Source of the DNA: Amorphophallus konjac
Taxonomy: Eukaryota > Streptophyta > Magnoliopsida > Alismatales > Araceae
Length of the DNA: 64,000 nt
Direction: 5' to 3'
Assembly (NCBI GenBank): GCA_022559845.1
Contig: CM040120.1
Location: forward strand, 307,432,740-307,496,739
Within the stretch, counting starts at the first letter, position 1; the number at the start of each line of letters is the position of its first letter. This document shows positions 53,465 to 64,000 of this stretch, in pieces. The notes under the pieces were generated by a model. That model had not been told where the DNA came from and ran no database searches. It worked only from the letters and a program-made list of their open reading frames with translations. A program made the translations under genes and the position numbers.

Positions 53465-54346
53465 TGATGGAACGTAGAGCATGAGCTAGAAGGGGGGGAT
53501 GAATAGATCACACCCAATTTAAAGCAATGTGAATTATAAGCGATGAAAACCCAGTCGCAGTAAGGGAATCTTCCTAATCAGCCCACGGAGAAGGACAATA
53601 AACAGAAACTTAACGAGAAGGAGTTGATATTGAACTGTGATCGAACAGCAGACGTGCTTGAACCACAACAAAAGATCAGCGAGACACACTACACAAATGA
53701 AGTCAACCAAGTACACAAGCACAGAAGAGACAGAGAGTTTTTAAGGTGGTTCGATTGCGGTCTGCAATCTACGTCCACCCCTTACTCCACTGGAGTAAAG
53801 CTTCCTTGCACTAAGCAATAAAACACTGCAGACTCAGTCTGCGGACAACTGCTGACTCACAGCTTGCCACAAGGGAAACAAATCCCTCAACACTGATCCT
53901 GCGACCTACAGGATCTGAACCTGAACTTGCCCCAACAAGATCAGAACCGAAGGACCAACCTCCCTTCCTCTAAACCAAAGGGAACCGGAGGACCAACCTC
54001 CCTTCCTCTAAACCAGAGGGTACACACGAGCGAATTGCCTACACTCGCAACCGGAGAACCAATCTCCCTTCCTCTAAGAACACTCAGAGGGTAACAAAAT
54101 AGTATAGAGAAATGAATGAAACAACTCAAAAATGAAAGAGTAAAAAGAGACAATCACTCAAAAATAGCGATAATGTAGCTTCTATAGAAGCATTCTTTCA
54201 GGCTCACAAACAAACTATGATCACTCAGATACTTCCATTTCTAGGCAGGCTCTTCTCTCAAAAAGGGAAATTCTTGCACATGCAGTGGCTTCTGATGCTC
54301 TCTCTTTTTCAATCTTCAGCAGCCCTCTCTTGCAATCTTCAACCTC

Positions 54347-54354
54347 CTTTTATA
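54347..54354 (-). promoter_or_regulatory. TATA box of LTR I
   Basis: TATAAAAG on the minus strand (CTGGCTATAAAAGGAGG). Confidence 0.7.
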
Positions 54355-54639
54355 GCCAGATGATAGCACGTGGCTAACACGATTCCCGCCCAATCCTTTC
54401 ATACAGATATGGCCCCTTTTGGATTCCACATGTCAGAATCATAGTCCTGTAGCAGTCCACGTGGCAGGATCATCTGTTCTGGTCCTTGTCTTGGATCACG
54501 TACCATCGACTTGGTACTTGATTTCCATGGGGGGTATCCTCACCGGTTTTGGGTTCGTCGAACACATGCTCGACCAGGTGACAAACTTGCCAAGCAAGAG
54601 AAGATATTAGTGAAGGCTACATTGACCAAGGTCATGCAC

Positions 54640-55300
54640 AGACATTGCGTATCATATAGCAAGACAAACACAGACTCTAACTGACATGCACTGACCTTAA
54701 AGCTAATGACTTAGACACATGCACACACCATATTTCAAACAATGCTCAGACCATGTGTCGTGTATTGCAGGATATGCACAGACTTTATAGCAATGCATAG
54801 ACTTTGATTGTGTACAAGCCAAAACATGCACAGGCCTTACGTGCGTGCATGAACAAGGGTTGCACCGACCTTATGCAACCCAATGCAAAGATTGCACCGA
54901 CCTTGAATAGAGAACTGCACAGACTTGTTAAGCACAGAACAAGAATTGCATCGACCTGGTTTGTTCGTAGGGCGATAATGCACCGACCTTGTGAGTGTGC
55001 GGGCAACGAATGCACCAACTTTGTGTGTGTGCGGGCAACAAATGCACTGACTAGGTGCGTGCAGCACATAACCTGCACCGACCTTAAAATACATAGCAAC
55101 CAAGTATGGACCGAGTTTTATTCAGAAGCAACAAACATATGCATCGAGTTGAACAGTGAGTGCACGGACTTGATATGCATATAAGCAAAGTATGCACCAA
55201 CTTTCATTTCATGAGGGCAACAAACATAAGCATCGATTTGAACAGTGAGTGCACGGACTTGAAATGCATATAAGCAAAGTATGCACCAACTTTCATTTCA
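54640..55300. repeat. Degenerate tandem repeats (GCACCGACCTT) in U3 of LTR I
   Basis: More than a dozen units of about 30-60 bp around TGCACCGACCTTG or its variants (TGCACAGACTT, TGCATCGACC). The last two units near 55195 and 55275 share a long match (AAGCAAAGTATGCACCAACT). They lie upstream of the minus-strand TATA box. Confidence 0.85.
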
Positions 55301-55453
55301 TGAGAGCATTTCCAAACAGCCAGAGGTCAACTTTAGAAGCCGACATTTTTCAGAGTAAATCAGACAAAGCATTATATGAAAAATATGTGATGATAGGCTA
55401 ATCAAGTTTGACTTATAGTGTATGACATCATCAAAACTGTAGGGATGCTATAG

Positions 55454-56842
55454 TCTCCCCCTTTTTGATGATGGCAACACCATGAGTCAATCTATGTCAA
55501 TGCAAAAACAAAAATGAGTGATCGAGAGATCAAGCATGCATGCTTTATTATACACTAACTCTTGGCAAAACAAAACACACACTCTTCCCATCCCCCATCA
55601 ATTGACTCTTCCTCAGAAACTCTCCCCATTTGACATCATCAAAAGGAGATGAAAGAGATATGCAGCTGCGAGATTAGAGAAAGAAAAAAGACAGTATTTG
55701 CATAGTTAGAATGACCCATGACCATATCTTAAAAGATTTAGTAGGGTACTAAAACTAGTGTTGATTCTTCAAATCAAGTAACCAAGAAAGATCTAGAAAG
55801 AGAAGTGAAGTTTATCTGCATACAAAGGATATGAGGAGGAAACAAGGGTGAACACACATGTCAAGAAAGAGCTGATCAAAACTATACTAGTTAGACTGCA
55901 AGATACTGATTTGCATAAAAGGTTCTTAAGGTATTGAGGACAAATAGTCCATAAACTAACAGCAAAAACCAGGGATTTGACTGAAATATGTTTTTCTTTA
56001 ACGAGCTGATTAGAGACTAATAAGTAAGTTGGTAGATCACATCTTTGACATTAAGGAGACACCTTGATCATAGGCCAGACTCCCCAATTACTCAATGTGA
56101 GAACCGTATTACCTCTCTTTTAGAGAACAGAGTTAGTAACTATGGGTTTTTACGTGAGGAGACACCTTGATCAAAGGCCAGACTCCCTAGTTACTCACCA
56201 CTATATTACCATTGCTCTGTCATGATCAAAAATTTTGCACTTCTTAATAGAGATAATCTGACACCTCATGACTTAGGAAAGTTTTCATTTCTTTTTGATG
56301 AAACGCCTAGTTTCTCAGTGATCAGACCATTGCTCTGAGCATATAATTTTTTTTATCCCCTTATATTTTTGATATGAAATGTTTGAAAACAATACCTACC
56401 AGAAGCACTGATTCCTAAAGAATGTGTTTCTTGAAGTCTAGGTTTCAAGTTTTTAGCAGTTTTCATGACATATAAATTTAGCTTGTTCCATGATCATGAA
56501 ATATGTAGGGAGATATACTTCGAACACCTTATCTAAGTCTCTGCTAAGTTACTAGATAAAAGATTCTAGTTGAGCTTTAGTTGTTCAGACTTAAGGATTT
56601 AAGACAAGTATGGGATTCTACTTACTGTGAATGAGCTGAGTTGACTCTTTCATGACAAACAACAACAACATACATCTCTCAAATGCTTTTGAATCAGTCA
56701 ACCTTCACAAACTTACCAGCTCCCCCTCACAAAATGCAAGAATTTTTAAAGCAAACACTTCTTCACAGGGACATCTCCCCCTCACTCAATGAACTGTTAT
56801 TCAATTATGACACATGTAGTATATGCAATTGCACAGACCCCC
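55454..56842 (-). other. Element G 3' non-coding region with several polypurine tracts
   Basis: No ORF of note. Minus-strand PPT-like motifs appear as plus-strand TCTCCCCCTTTTT (55454), TCTCCCCATT (55621), GCTCCCCCTCA (56719) and ATCTCCCCCTCAC (56773). A roughly 30 bp phrase (GGAGACACCTTGATCA) is repeated near 56060 and 56158. Integrase, RT and RNase H would be expected nearby but are missing. Confidence 0.75.
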
Positions 56843-57310
56843 TCAACTTGACAGCTCGCATATAGACACAACTCCCCCAGACAAACAAAGATTTAACTGA
56901 GATTTATCATCTAAGTCCACAATATAGACATTATTGACCCTATTAGCTACAAACTTCACATTGTCAGAATTTATTTTCAAAATTTTGCAAGAGTCATTAT
57001 CAAACACAACTCTGTGACCCTTGTCACATAGCTGACTAATACTAATCAAGTTGTGTTGAAGACCTTCAACAAGTAGTACCTTCTCAATAGTGTTTGAGGT
57101 GGACTTACCAACCATTCCTATTCCGATAATCATACCTCTATTCTTCCCTCCAAATTTGACCAGACACCCTAACTTCATTTCCAGCTTACTGAATTTGGAT
57201 CGGTGACCTGTCATGTGCCTAGAGCAGCTGCTATTTAGATACCACTTGTTATTCTCGGCTGCTAGGCTAACCTGCATAGAGCAAATTAAGCAAAGTGGTT
57301 TGGAACCCAA
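56843..57310 (-). pseudogene. Element G protease remnant
   Basis: The copia protease stretch reads WYLNSSCSRHMTG where DSGCSRHMTG is usual, so the catalytic aspartate is replaced by asparagine. LLVEGLQHNLISISQLCDKG follows. The frame then passes NVYIVDLDDKSQLNLCLSG and runs straight into PPT sequence, showing the deletion junction near 56880. It is in a different frame from gag, with a frame change near 57300. Confidence 0.88.
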
Positions 57311-57432
57311 GATAGATTGGGTCCAAAAATATTATTCAACTCTCTAAGCAAACACTTTGGAATCCAGAACTGTCTCAAGGTATTTTTCGTTTGCACTCTA
57401 TTTACAGTTTTGTTGAAGTTATAACTAAAGTT

Positions 57433-58881
57433 CTATCCACTTGGTTTATTGATGTTGAACCTGTTCATGTTGGTGGATTGTTCATTCCTCGGGAATCTAT
57501 TGTACCCAAACTGTCTAGAGGAGTTAATTTTATTGAAAAATTTCTGTGAATGTGCAGGACCTCCCCAATTTGTTTTGTACTGGCCCATTATGTTATAGAA
57601 GTTGGAGTTTCTATTTTGAATCACATGGCTTGACCTGTTAGCATTCTTGTTATGGTAAATGGGCATAGTAGGTTGCTTAGCGAAGTTCTTTCCTGTTTTA
57701 AATTGTCGTCCAGCATTGTTTGTTGAATTTTCCTTCACATGTTGAACATTTTGAACATTGTTGGAACTGGATGGTGTGTCCAATTTTTCTTTCCCTTTAC
57801 CCAGACAAAATGTCACAGTTTTGTACTCAAAGGGTTTCTTGTTTGTTGGGTTATAGCCTAAACTCTCTTTATTGAAATTAACCCTAGCAGCTAGCATGGC
57901 GTCCAAATTTGTTTTTCCTTGAACAAATTTTTCAAGGGTTCTTTGTTTATCTTCCAGTTCCTTCTGCAATTTTTCACAATTTTCCTGAAATTCAGAATTG
58001 ACCTTCCTGACTGCTTCATATTTTTCAGTGATTAAGCTATTGTTACTCTGACTCTCTTGAAGTTTTGACTTAAGTTCTTCAAGTTGTTTTTGTACTTCTT
58101 GATTTTCAAACTTAAGGTTTTCATTTTCTTTTCTAAGAGAGTCCATTTCTTTTAAATCCTCCTTAAACTTCAGATTCTCTTGGTTAGTTTGGACCTGCTC
58201 TTCAGTAGTAACATTCAATTTTCTCTTTACCATCCTATGCTCTTTGCTCAAAGCATTAAATTTATCTAGTAGTTCAGCATATGAATCTTCCCAATCATCA
58301 ATTGTAAAATTCTCAAAGATATTGGTTACCTCTTCATCACTTTTGGCCATGAGGCATATTCCTTCTTCGTCTTCCTCTGAAGAGCTAGCCTCTGGGTCTT
58401 CCTCCTCATCACTCCACGTGCAGACCATAGCTTGAGGTTTCTTCTTCTGCACCTTGGAGGCCTTCTTCTGGAGATCAGGACATTCACCTTTTATATGTCC
58501 TGTCTTCCTGCAATGATAGCATCTGACCTTCTTAGTACTATTGTTTTTATCATTGTTAAAATCAGAATTCTTACCAGAAGGATACGACCCTCTTCTTATA
58601 AATGTTTTTCCCTTCATTTTTAGAAACGTCTGAAACTGACGAGTGAGCATAGCTTGCTCCTCTTGATCAAGGTCTGACAATCCGTCAGACTCCCCACTGC
58701 TACTACCGCTGCTACTGCTACTGCTATTGTTACTACGGGACACCTTGAGGGCAATGTTCTTGCCCTTCTTCTCACTTCCTTCAACTTTCCTTTTGAAGTT
58801 CATTTCATAGGTCATTAGAGATCCTATCAGTTCAGTGACTCTCATTTTTGACAGATCCCTAGACTCCTCTATCACTATCGC
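57433..58881 (-). pseudogene. Element G: long Sirevirus Gag, N-terminus lost
   Basis: A 483-codon open frame without stops. It starts inside the Gag core (IEESRDLSKMRVTELIGSLM), then has a serine-rich stretch and the zinc knuckle CYHCRKTGHIKGEC. An acidic block follows (SDEEEDPEASSSEEDEEG), and a long coiled coil covers about 90 residues (LRKENENLKFENQEVQKQLE and on). The N/S-rich tail ends at 57433. The N-terminus is missing because E4 is inserted at 58881/58882. Confidence 0.9.
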
Positions 58882-60266
58882 TGTCACGCCCCGAACCGAT
58901 AGCAGTGGGAAGCGATGCTCGGAACATGGCAGTTAACAGTCATGATAACAAGAGCGGAAGATAAATAACCAAAATTAAACACAAGGAGGCCATACACACA
59001 CGTATTGAAAATACGATCTCTTATTAATATTAAAAGTATAATTTTGACCCACTCTTACAATATTAGATTCAAATTAAAGGAAGAAAGAACAAAAAGAAAT
59101 AACCAGACTCACGACACTAGCTAGACTCAAGAAGATAAAAAAGACAGACTCCAAACTCTAGGTTCCAAGTTCACTCGATCACACTGATCCGATTCCCATT
59201 GGCAACGTACCGTTAATCGCGTTACCTGAAAAGGATTGGAAGTATGGGTGAGCAAGAAGCTCAGTAGGAATTATACTCTATCGTCAGGCATAGTTTAAGT
59301 GATTAACAAGTTAATTACATTTTTCATGCCATGCTAATAAAAGAAATAAATGACGATATAATGAAACAACGTAATAAACAGATCTTGCAAGGTCAAGAAA
59401 TATGTGATGACAAGAATTAACAAGATAACAAGTACAAGAATTTACAACATGAGATAATAATAGAGAATTGGCCAACAAGCAAGTATTTTACACATCATTT
59501 CAAGCACGCTCAAGTAACAAGAGTAACAAGAGATTTTTCATGTCATAGACGTTACACTAGTCATGCACTCGGTGCAATGCCTCACCATGTCAATATAACA
59601 TCCCATGGGCTCAATAATTTTTTGGGCGCTCTCCCCAAGACCAGACTGGACCCCTACGATGCGATGGCATTGATTTATTGGATCCAAGATCCCACGATTG
59701 TCTAGACATTTAATCAAGTTTAATGGCCAATTAATCAGAGGAATTTCTGTCAAACGTACAAGATTTAAGGACTAACATGTCCTTGGATTCATTAAATCAA
59801 AAACTCGGTATACGGTCACTTCTGTGTCGTTTGACAGGACATACGGCTACTACTGGCCGCATTACAAGAACTGGACCAAAACTCAGTCCACGAGGTCAAG
59901 AATGAATGGTTGACAGTATGCCGTTCGGGTAAGTAAGTAGTAAGACACAATTACGATACTTATACGGACCACAGCGATTTGGTCACGAATTTCCAAGTCG
60001 TAGCCGAGTCATACGGGTCTCAAAAAAATTATGGATTCTAACTCGCCGGATAGTGTGTCCGGGTAGAATCGTACTAAGGGACAGCAATTTATGCTTAATG
60101 GCATTACGGCCATATAGATTGTGAGTGTGCTATTAGTCCATTCTACTGGGGTATAAGGACTTTTAATTTATTTCCTAACAGCCATTTCAAAATACCTTGA
60201 TTCATGAATTATTAAGATCTCAATTTCAAGAGATAAGTCAATTATAAGATGGTAACTCAAGATACT
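58882..60266 (-). repeat. E4: end of a minus-strand gypsy LTR, cut by E5
   Basis: The plus-strand start TGTCACGCCCCGAACCGATAG is close to the complement of the E2 LTR end. It holds the GAGC-AAGAA-GCTC hairpin at 59250-59262, an acceptor-like TTTTCAG|GTAAC (minus strand, 59226), and GGTGAGGCATTGCACCGAG at about 59570-59588. The left target sequence is ATCGC (58877-58881). The rest lies right of E5, outside the window. Confidence 0.82.
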
Positions 60267-60538
60267 TGTCACGCCCCGAACAAGGCGGAATTATCAAGGC
60301 GTGAACAGTTATACAAGCAGGTCGATCAATAGACTCAGATGATGAGTATGAACAACAAATGAATAAAATCACATCTTTATTTCATAATCTGACATTTTCA
60401 ACAAACATCCTTCAAGGACTTACAATACTATTGAAACTTGATACACTCTTTTATAAGTAGACAGACTGGAAAAGGAACTTATTAAAAACTATCATCACTC
60501 TAATCACTCCAGCCCATTCCCGTCATCTTCAAAATTTC

Positions 60539-61949
60539 CTGAAAATTAACAACAATACACAGGGTGAGCTAGAAAGCTCAGTAAGATTTATATCTCTTTA
60601 CCAGGTCACTTTAAGTAATTAGCATTTTGGAACATCTATATGCTTTCAAAAAAATAGAATAAAATAAATGACAAATAGAGAACAAGATCAGGAAGTCAAG
60701 AATTTCAAGAATAGATACTGTAGGACTCAAGTGTATTGTTACAATTCATTTACAATTATTGCCAATTTGAGTTTCAAGAAAAGCTTAAGAAGCGTAGTAT
60801 AGCGCATAACTAGTCATTTAGTTATGGAGGACTCTAGAGGTGGCCCCTACAGGCTCAAGAGGTGGTTCCCATTATGTAGCACTTTGCGCCATTTCGGCCT
60901 TAAGAGGTGGCTCACATAACGTAGCACTTTGCCCTGCATGGCACTTAGCTCCTACACTCCTAAATGGTAGTTTATGGCTAAAGTACAGATCTAGCAAAAT
61001 TTTCATTTTCAAGGACATATAGTATGAAGAAAGAGCATGTAGTATGAAGAATAAATGAAGTTTATAAGAGAAGTTCAAGGATGATTTAAGGCATCATGTT
61101 TAACGACATTAAGATAATAAAGAGAATGAATTTCCAGTCAAGGCGCGACCAACTATTGTAAAATAAGTTTAGATCAAGTTTTTCTCAATCGGGTAATTAG
61201 CAAAAACCAAAGAAAACGCAGCCAGGTAAGAGGTGGGACAGTGGGAGGCTCCCCTCGTATTCACGAGATCCTAATTAAGTAACCACTTATCCACTTAAAG
61301 CGTTTGCCCGTGGACCTCTAGCCTTAGACACCGGTTCTTCTTGGTGAACTTGCTAGCTACATAATTTTTCGGAGACACGAAAATGCGTAAATCGAACGGA
61401 AATCATTCTTGTATATTCTAACATATTCATTTGTGAAAGAATTTCAATAAAGGAAAATACATTGAAAAAAGATGTCAAGCTTCCAATTGCATAATATGTT
61501 TATGTACGAAGACAAGTTGAAAGGAGATGTCAAGCTTTCAGATAGAGCTTAGATAAAAGAGATAGGGTTAATCATGTATAGGAATTGTACGAAAATTAGA
61601 ACATAATTGTTTGATCATTTAACAATAGCTTTACGAGTTCATTCACCTAGTCATTTTTTTGTTAATAGAATTCTTAAGGCAAGAACATGATTTTAAAATT
61701 CAAGATTTAAGTTTGAAATAACGCACATAAACGATGTAAATCGGGCATGGTTATCGTATTCAAATCATGGTCTATATGTGATCCACGTTATTGAAACACG
61801 TTATAATAATGAAAACTCCATAATTGAACTTTAAATCTTAAAATAAACTATAAATACATGATCATGAAAAATTTACATAGAATCAAAATACTCATGCAAA
61901 GAAACATATATGGAGACCTAATTAAGTTTTTGCCTGAGAGAAAACCTAC
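60539..61949 (-). other. Putative leader intron in E5 LTR (prediction)
   Basis: Donor-like ACGAG|GTAGGTTTTC (61950/61949) and acceptor-like AATTTTCAG|GAAATTT (60539/60538), about 1.4 kb apart. They correspond in place and sequence to the 7605 and 9830 signals of E1. Prediction only. Confidence 0.35.
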
Positions 61950-62083
61950 CTCGTTGAAGATCAAAGAAGAAATTTAAGAACGAAGAATGCTTTCGAACAC
62001 TCCTCCAACTTCGAGGTTTCTCCCTCTCTCTACCAGCAATTCCTCTCAATAGATTTGTGCTTTGAGTAGGAAGAGCCCAGCCC

Positions 62084-62091
62084 TATTTATA
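62084..62091 (-). promoter_or_regulatory. TATA box of E5 LTR
   Basis: TATAAATA in GGCCTATAAATAGGGCTG on the minus strand. Confidence 0.75.
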
Positions 62092-62107
62092 GGCCAAAAT
62101 CTCCCAC

Positions 62108-62335
62108 CTACTTCATTCCACCATGTCACTATTACACCAACCTTGTTCCACTATTATACAAACCCCATTATACCAACTTTGTTCCACTATTACACCAACC
62201 CCATTACACCAACTTTGTTCCACTACGTGGATGATATAATCTATGACCTCATTTATTCAATGATGTAAGAATGACCTCATCCATGATCTTATTTATTCAA
62301 TGATGTAAGAATGACCTCATCCATTAATTAGGATT
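62108..62335. repeat. Two tandem-repeat groups just upstream of the E5 TATA box
   Basis: About three units around CACTATTACACCAACC and AACTTTGTTCCACTA at 62122-62225. Two units of about 41 bp follow (TTATTCAATGATGTAAGAAT with TGACCTCATCCA) at about 62245-62325. In LTR orientation they lie 15-250 bp upstream of the TATA box. Confidence 0.88.
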
Positions 62336-62565
62336 ACATTAAAGCTAATAATTCTCTCTTAAATTGGATGCTATAGTACTGCTACAGTACCGACGTCTTT
62401 GTCTTCTTAGAATCGTGCCGTGAATCTCATCGTTCTTGTTAACGAGTGGAATAGTGTTTATGTTTATGTATTCTATGACAGAAAATATTCATAATTTATT
62501 TTATTTTCATCTTTCATTATTTCTTCTTACATATAAATATATATAAAAATTTTTGAGTTGCTACA

Positions 62566-62649
62566 TCCTCTACCACTTAAAAGAATTTGGTCCTCCAAAT
62601 TCACATCATGTAATAGTAAATTTAAAATTCAAATAGAGGGTTCAAAATT
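62566..62649 (-). other. E5 polypurine tract and 3' untranslated stretch
   Basis: On the minus strand AAGTGGTAGAGGA precedes the LTR. This is the tract of E1 and E2 with a T in the middle of the G run. ACCAAATTCTTTTAAGTGG is conserved before it. Confidence 0.85.
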
Positions 62650-63273
62650 CTAACCTGAGATCAAATCGGGATACTTCTTCTTGATTGACTCTTCTAATTC
62701 CCAAGTAGCCTCCTCGAATCCACGCTTACTCCATTGAACTTTTACCATCGATATAGCTCTATTCCTTAGCTGGTGAAATTTTTGATCTAAGATCTTGATC
62801 GATCTTTCTTCATAAGACAAATCCTTCTGTAGCTTCAAGTCATCGAATTGAATCACATGCGAAGGATCATACACATATTTCCTTAGCATGGATACATGAT
62901 ATACATCATGGACACCTACCAATTGTAGAGGCAAAGCTAGCTTGTATGCCACTTCACCGATTCGTTCTAGAATCTCAAAAGGGCCAATAAATCTGGGACT
63001 TAGTTTTCCATTGACACCAAATCTTTTAATTCCTCGCGTGGGTGAAATTTTCAAGAAGACATGCTCCCCCACTTGAAATTCAAGGTCTCTTCTTCGATTA
63101 TCGGCATAACTCTTCTGCCGTGATTGAGCAATTTTTAGCCTTTCACGGATCAACTGAATATTGTGAGTTGTATCTTGAATAATATCAGGACCCATCAATC
63201 CCCTTTCTCCAACCTCACTCCAGCATAGAGGTGATCTACAACTTCTACCATACAATGCTTCAAAAGGTGCTAT
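62650..63273 (-). pseudogene. E5 integrase C-terminal region and chromodomain
   Basis: Opens after an in-frame TAG (63271-63273), then ALYGRSCRSPLCW-type sequence, QKSYADNRRRDLEFQVGEHV, FIGPFEILERIGEVAYKLAL and HVSMLRKYVYDPSHVI. A complete chromodomain-like end follows (SIKILDQKFHQLRNRAISMV, WSKRGFEEATWELEESI), with terminal stop at 62650. The chromodomain is thought to guide integration to modified histones. Confidence 0.92.
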
Positions 63274-64000
63274 CTAGATGCTAGACTGATAACTGCTGTT
63301 ATATGCAAATTCAATCAATGGCAAATGTTCATGCCAACTTCCCCCAAAATCTATCATACAAGCTCTTAACATATCTTCAATAATCTGATTCGTCCTCTCG
63401 GTTTGTCCATCTGTCTGAGGGTGGAAAGATGTACTAAAATTTAGCCTAGTACCCAAAGATGATTGCAAACCTTTCCAGAAGTGGGAGGTGAATCTTGGAT
63501 CTCTATCCGAAATAATAGAAGTTGGAATACCATGCAGCCTTACAACCTCCTTGATATATAGGGCAGCTAGAACATCCACGGTCCATTTGATTTTGATGGG
63601 CAAGAAGTGAGCAGACTTAGTTAGTCGGTCCACAATCACCCATATAGCATCAAATCCACTTCGGGTTTTTGGCAACCCAACTATAAAATCCATGCCAATA
63701 CTATCCCATTTCCATTCCGGTATCTCTAGAGGTTTTAGCTTACCAACAGGTTTGAGATGCTCGGCTTTAACTTGTTGGCAGACCAAACATCGGCTCACGA
63801 ACTCGGCTACCTCTCTTTTCATGTTAGGCCACCAAAAGGTTCTTTTGAGATCTTGGTACATTTTTGTAGCACCAGGATGAATAGTGTACCTGGATTGGTG
63901 CGCTTCTTCCATTATCTTCTTCTTGATTTTATTACTATCAGGCACACAAGTTCTTCCTCGAAATAATAATCTCCCATCATTTGCCAGTTGAAAATCAGGC
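63274..64000 (-). pseudogene. E5 integrase zinc finger and catalytic core, runs off window
   Basis: The frame is open to the window edge. Zinc finger [18 protein letters not shown]...CLVCQQ, catalytic core [23 protein letters not shown] and TDGQTERTNQIIEDM, so D,D-35-E residues are present. RT and RNase H would lie beyond 64000. Confidence 0.93.

Larger units (their letters stand above)
53465..55453 (-). repeat. LTR I: 3' LTR of element G (about 2 kb)
   Basis: Bounded by a PPT on the right (55454) and by TGATGGAACG on the left. It has TTTTTAAGGTGGTTCG as in LTR H, a minus-strand TATA box at 54354-54347, and a tandem array upstream of it. The exact ends are inferred by comparison with LTR H. 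Confidence 0.78.
53465..58881 (-). mobile_element. Element G: Sirevirus copia with most of pol deleted
   Basis: Minus-strand element with 3' LTR (53465-55453), PPTs, protease remnant and a long Gag. Integrase, RT and RNase H are absent. The 5' end is lost at 58881, where E4 is inserted inside gag. Long Gag with coiled coil and multi-PPT place it with Sireviruses (inference). Confidence 0.87.
60267..62565 (-). repeat. E5 3' LTR (2299 bp)
   Basis: Minus strand: starts TGTAGCAACTC at 62565 and ends GGGGCGTGACA at 60267. In minus-strand order: U3 tandem repeats, TATAAATA at 62091, the block AGGTAGGTTTTCTCTCAGGC at about 61951-61932, the GAGCT-TTCT-AGCTC hairpin at 60579-60566, and acceptor-like TTTTCAG|GAAAT at 60539. 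A pair of about 50 bp repeats (AAGAGGTGG...GTAGCACTTTG) is at 60835-60935. No gene. Confidence 0.92.
60267..64000 (-). mobile_element. E5: Ty3/gypsy chromovirus (Tekay-like), 3' half
   Basis: Minus-strand element with a complete 3' LTR, PPT and pol end. Pol is very similar to E1 (integrase and chromodomain) with one stop in the visible part. It is inserted in LTR E4 with ATACT (60262-60266) as the probable target sequence. It runs off the window at integrase. Confidence 0.93.

Noticed and set aside
1..64000. Host protein-coding genes, tRNA, rRNA or snoRNA genes
   Set aside because: I looked on both strands and found no cloverleaf-like box A/B pair outside primer sites, no rRNA-like stretch and no ORF with a host-type domain.

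Overview
The window looks like repeat-rich intergenic or pericentromeric DNA from a flowering plant. I find no host gene, rRNA, tRNA or CRISPR array. Nearly all of it is transposable-element sequence: Ty3/gypsy LTR elements (chromovirus type with a C-terminal chromodomain, plus one Tat/Retand-like copy), Ty1/copia elements with Sirevirus features (long Gag, several GGGGGAG polypurine tracts), and one full-length plant L1-type LINE with a terminal RNase H domain. Letters E1, E2, A, B and so on are my labels. Family assignments come from reading motifs, not from database searches.

Left part (1-34131). Element A (Tat-like gypsy, minus strand) has its 5' LTR at 31522-32283, then PBS, gag and protease down to 29052. 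Its reading frame resumes at 10461 because E2 (10462-29051, plus strand) sits inside it with target duplication TAGAG. E2 carries two ~3.65 kb LTRs and only an intact gag (14371-15324), so it is a gag-only non-autonomous element. Its 3' LTR was split by E3 (16884-26809, duplication GGTGA), a nearly intact chromovirus with two in-frame stops. E1 (1-10114), a Tekay/Del-like chromovirus with five stops, entered element A at 10115. Element A itself appears to lie in a minus-strand LTR (B, 32284-34131), which lies in a decayed Sirevirus (C). A 377 bp insertion with its own 5 bp duplication sits in the gag of A.

Middle part (34132-50830). Copia C (integrase end, RT lacking its catalytic box, RNase H, several PPTs) is cut at 36545 by D, a gypsy element seen as LTR, PBS and decayed gag. 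A 5.9 kb LINE (39662-45539, 15 bp target duplication) lies in the LTR of D. A 1748 bp solo LTR (46829-48576, duplication AAGAT) lies in its gag. Then follow an LTR end, PBS and broken Sirevirus gag (F).

Right part (50831-64000). Everything is minus strand: a Sirevirus 3' LTR (H), then Sirevirus G (LTR, PPTs, protease, coiled-coil Gag, most of pol deleted), entered by a gypsy LTR (E4), entered in turn by chromovirus E5, whose pol runs off the window.

The least expected signal is in the gypsy LTRs. Families that otherwise look different share a splice-donor-like block (GTAGGT followed by TCTCTCAGGC) downstream of the TATA box. They also share a small GAGC-loop-GCTC hairpin followed by a splice-acceptor-like TTNCAG near the LTR end. 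Between the two lie arrays of palindromes specific to each family. This could be a conserved leader intron, or another cis module, inside a very long R region.
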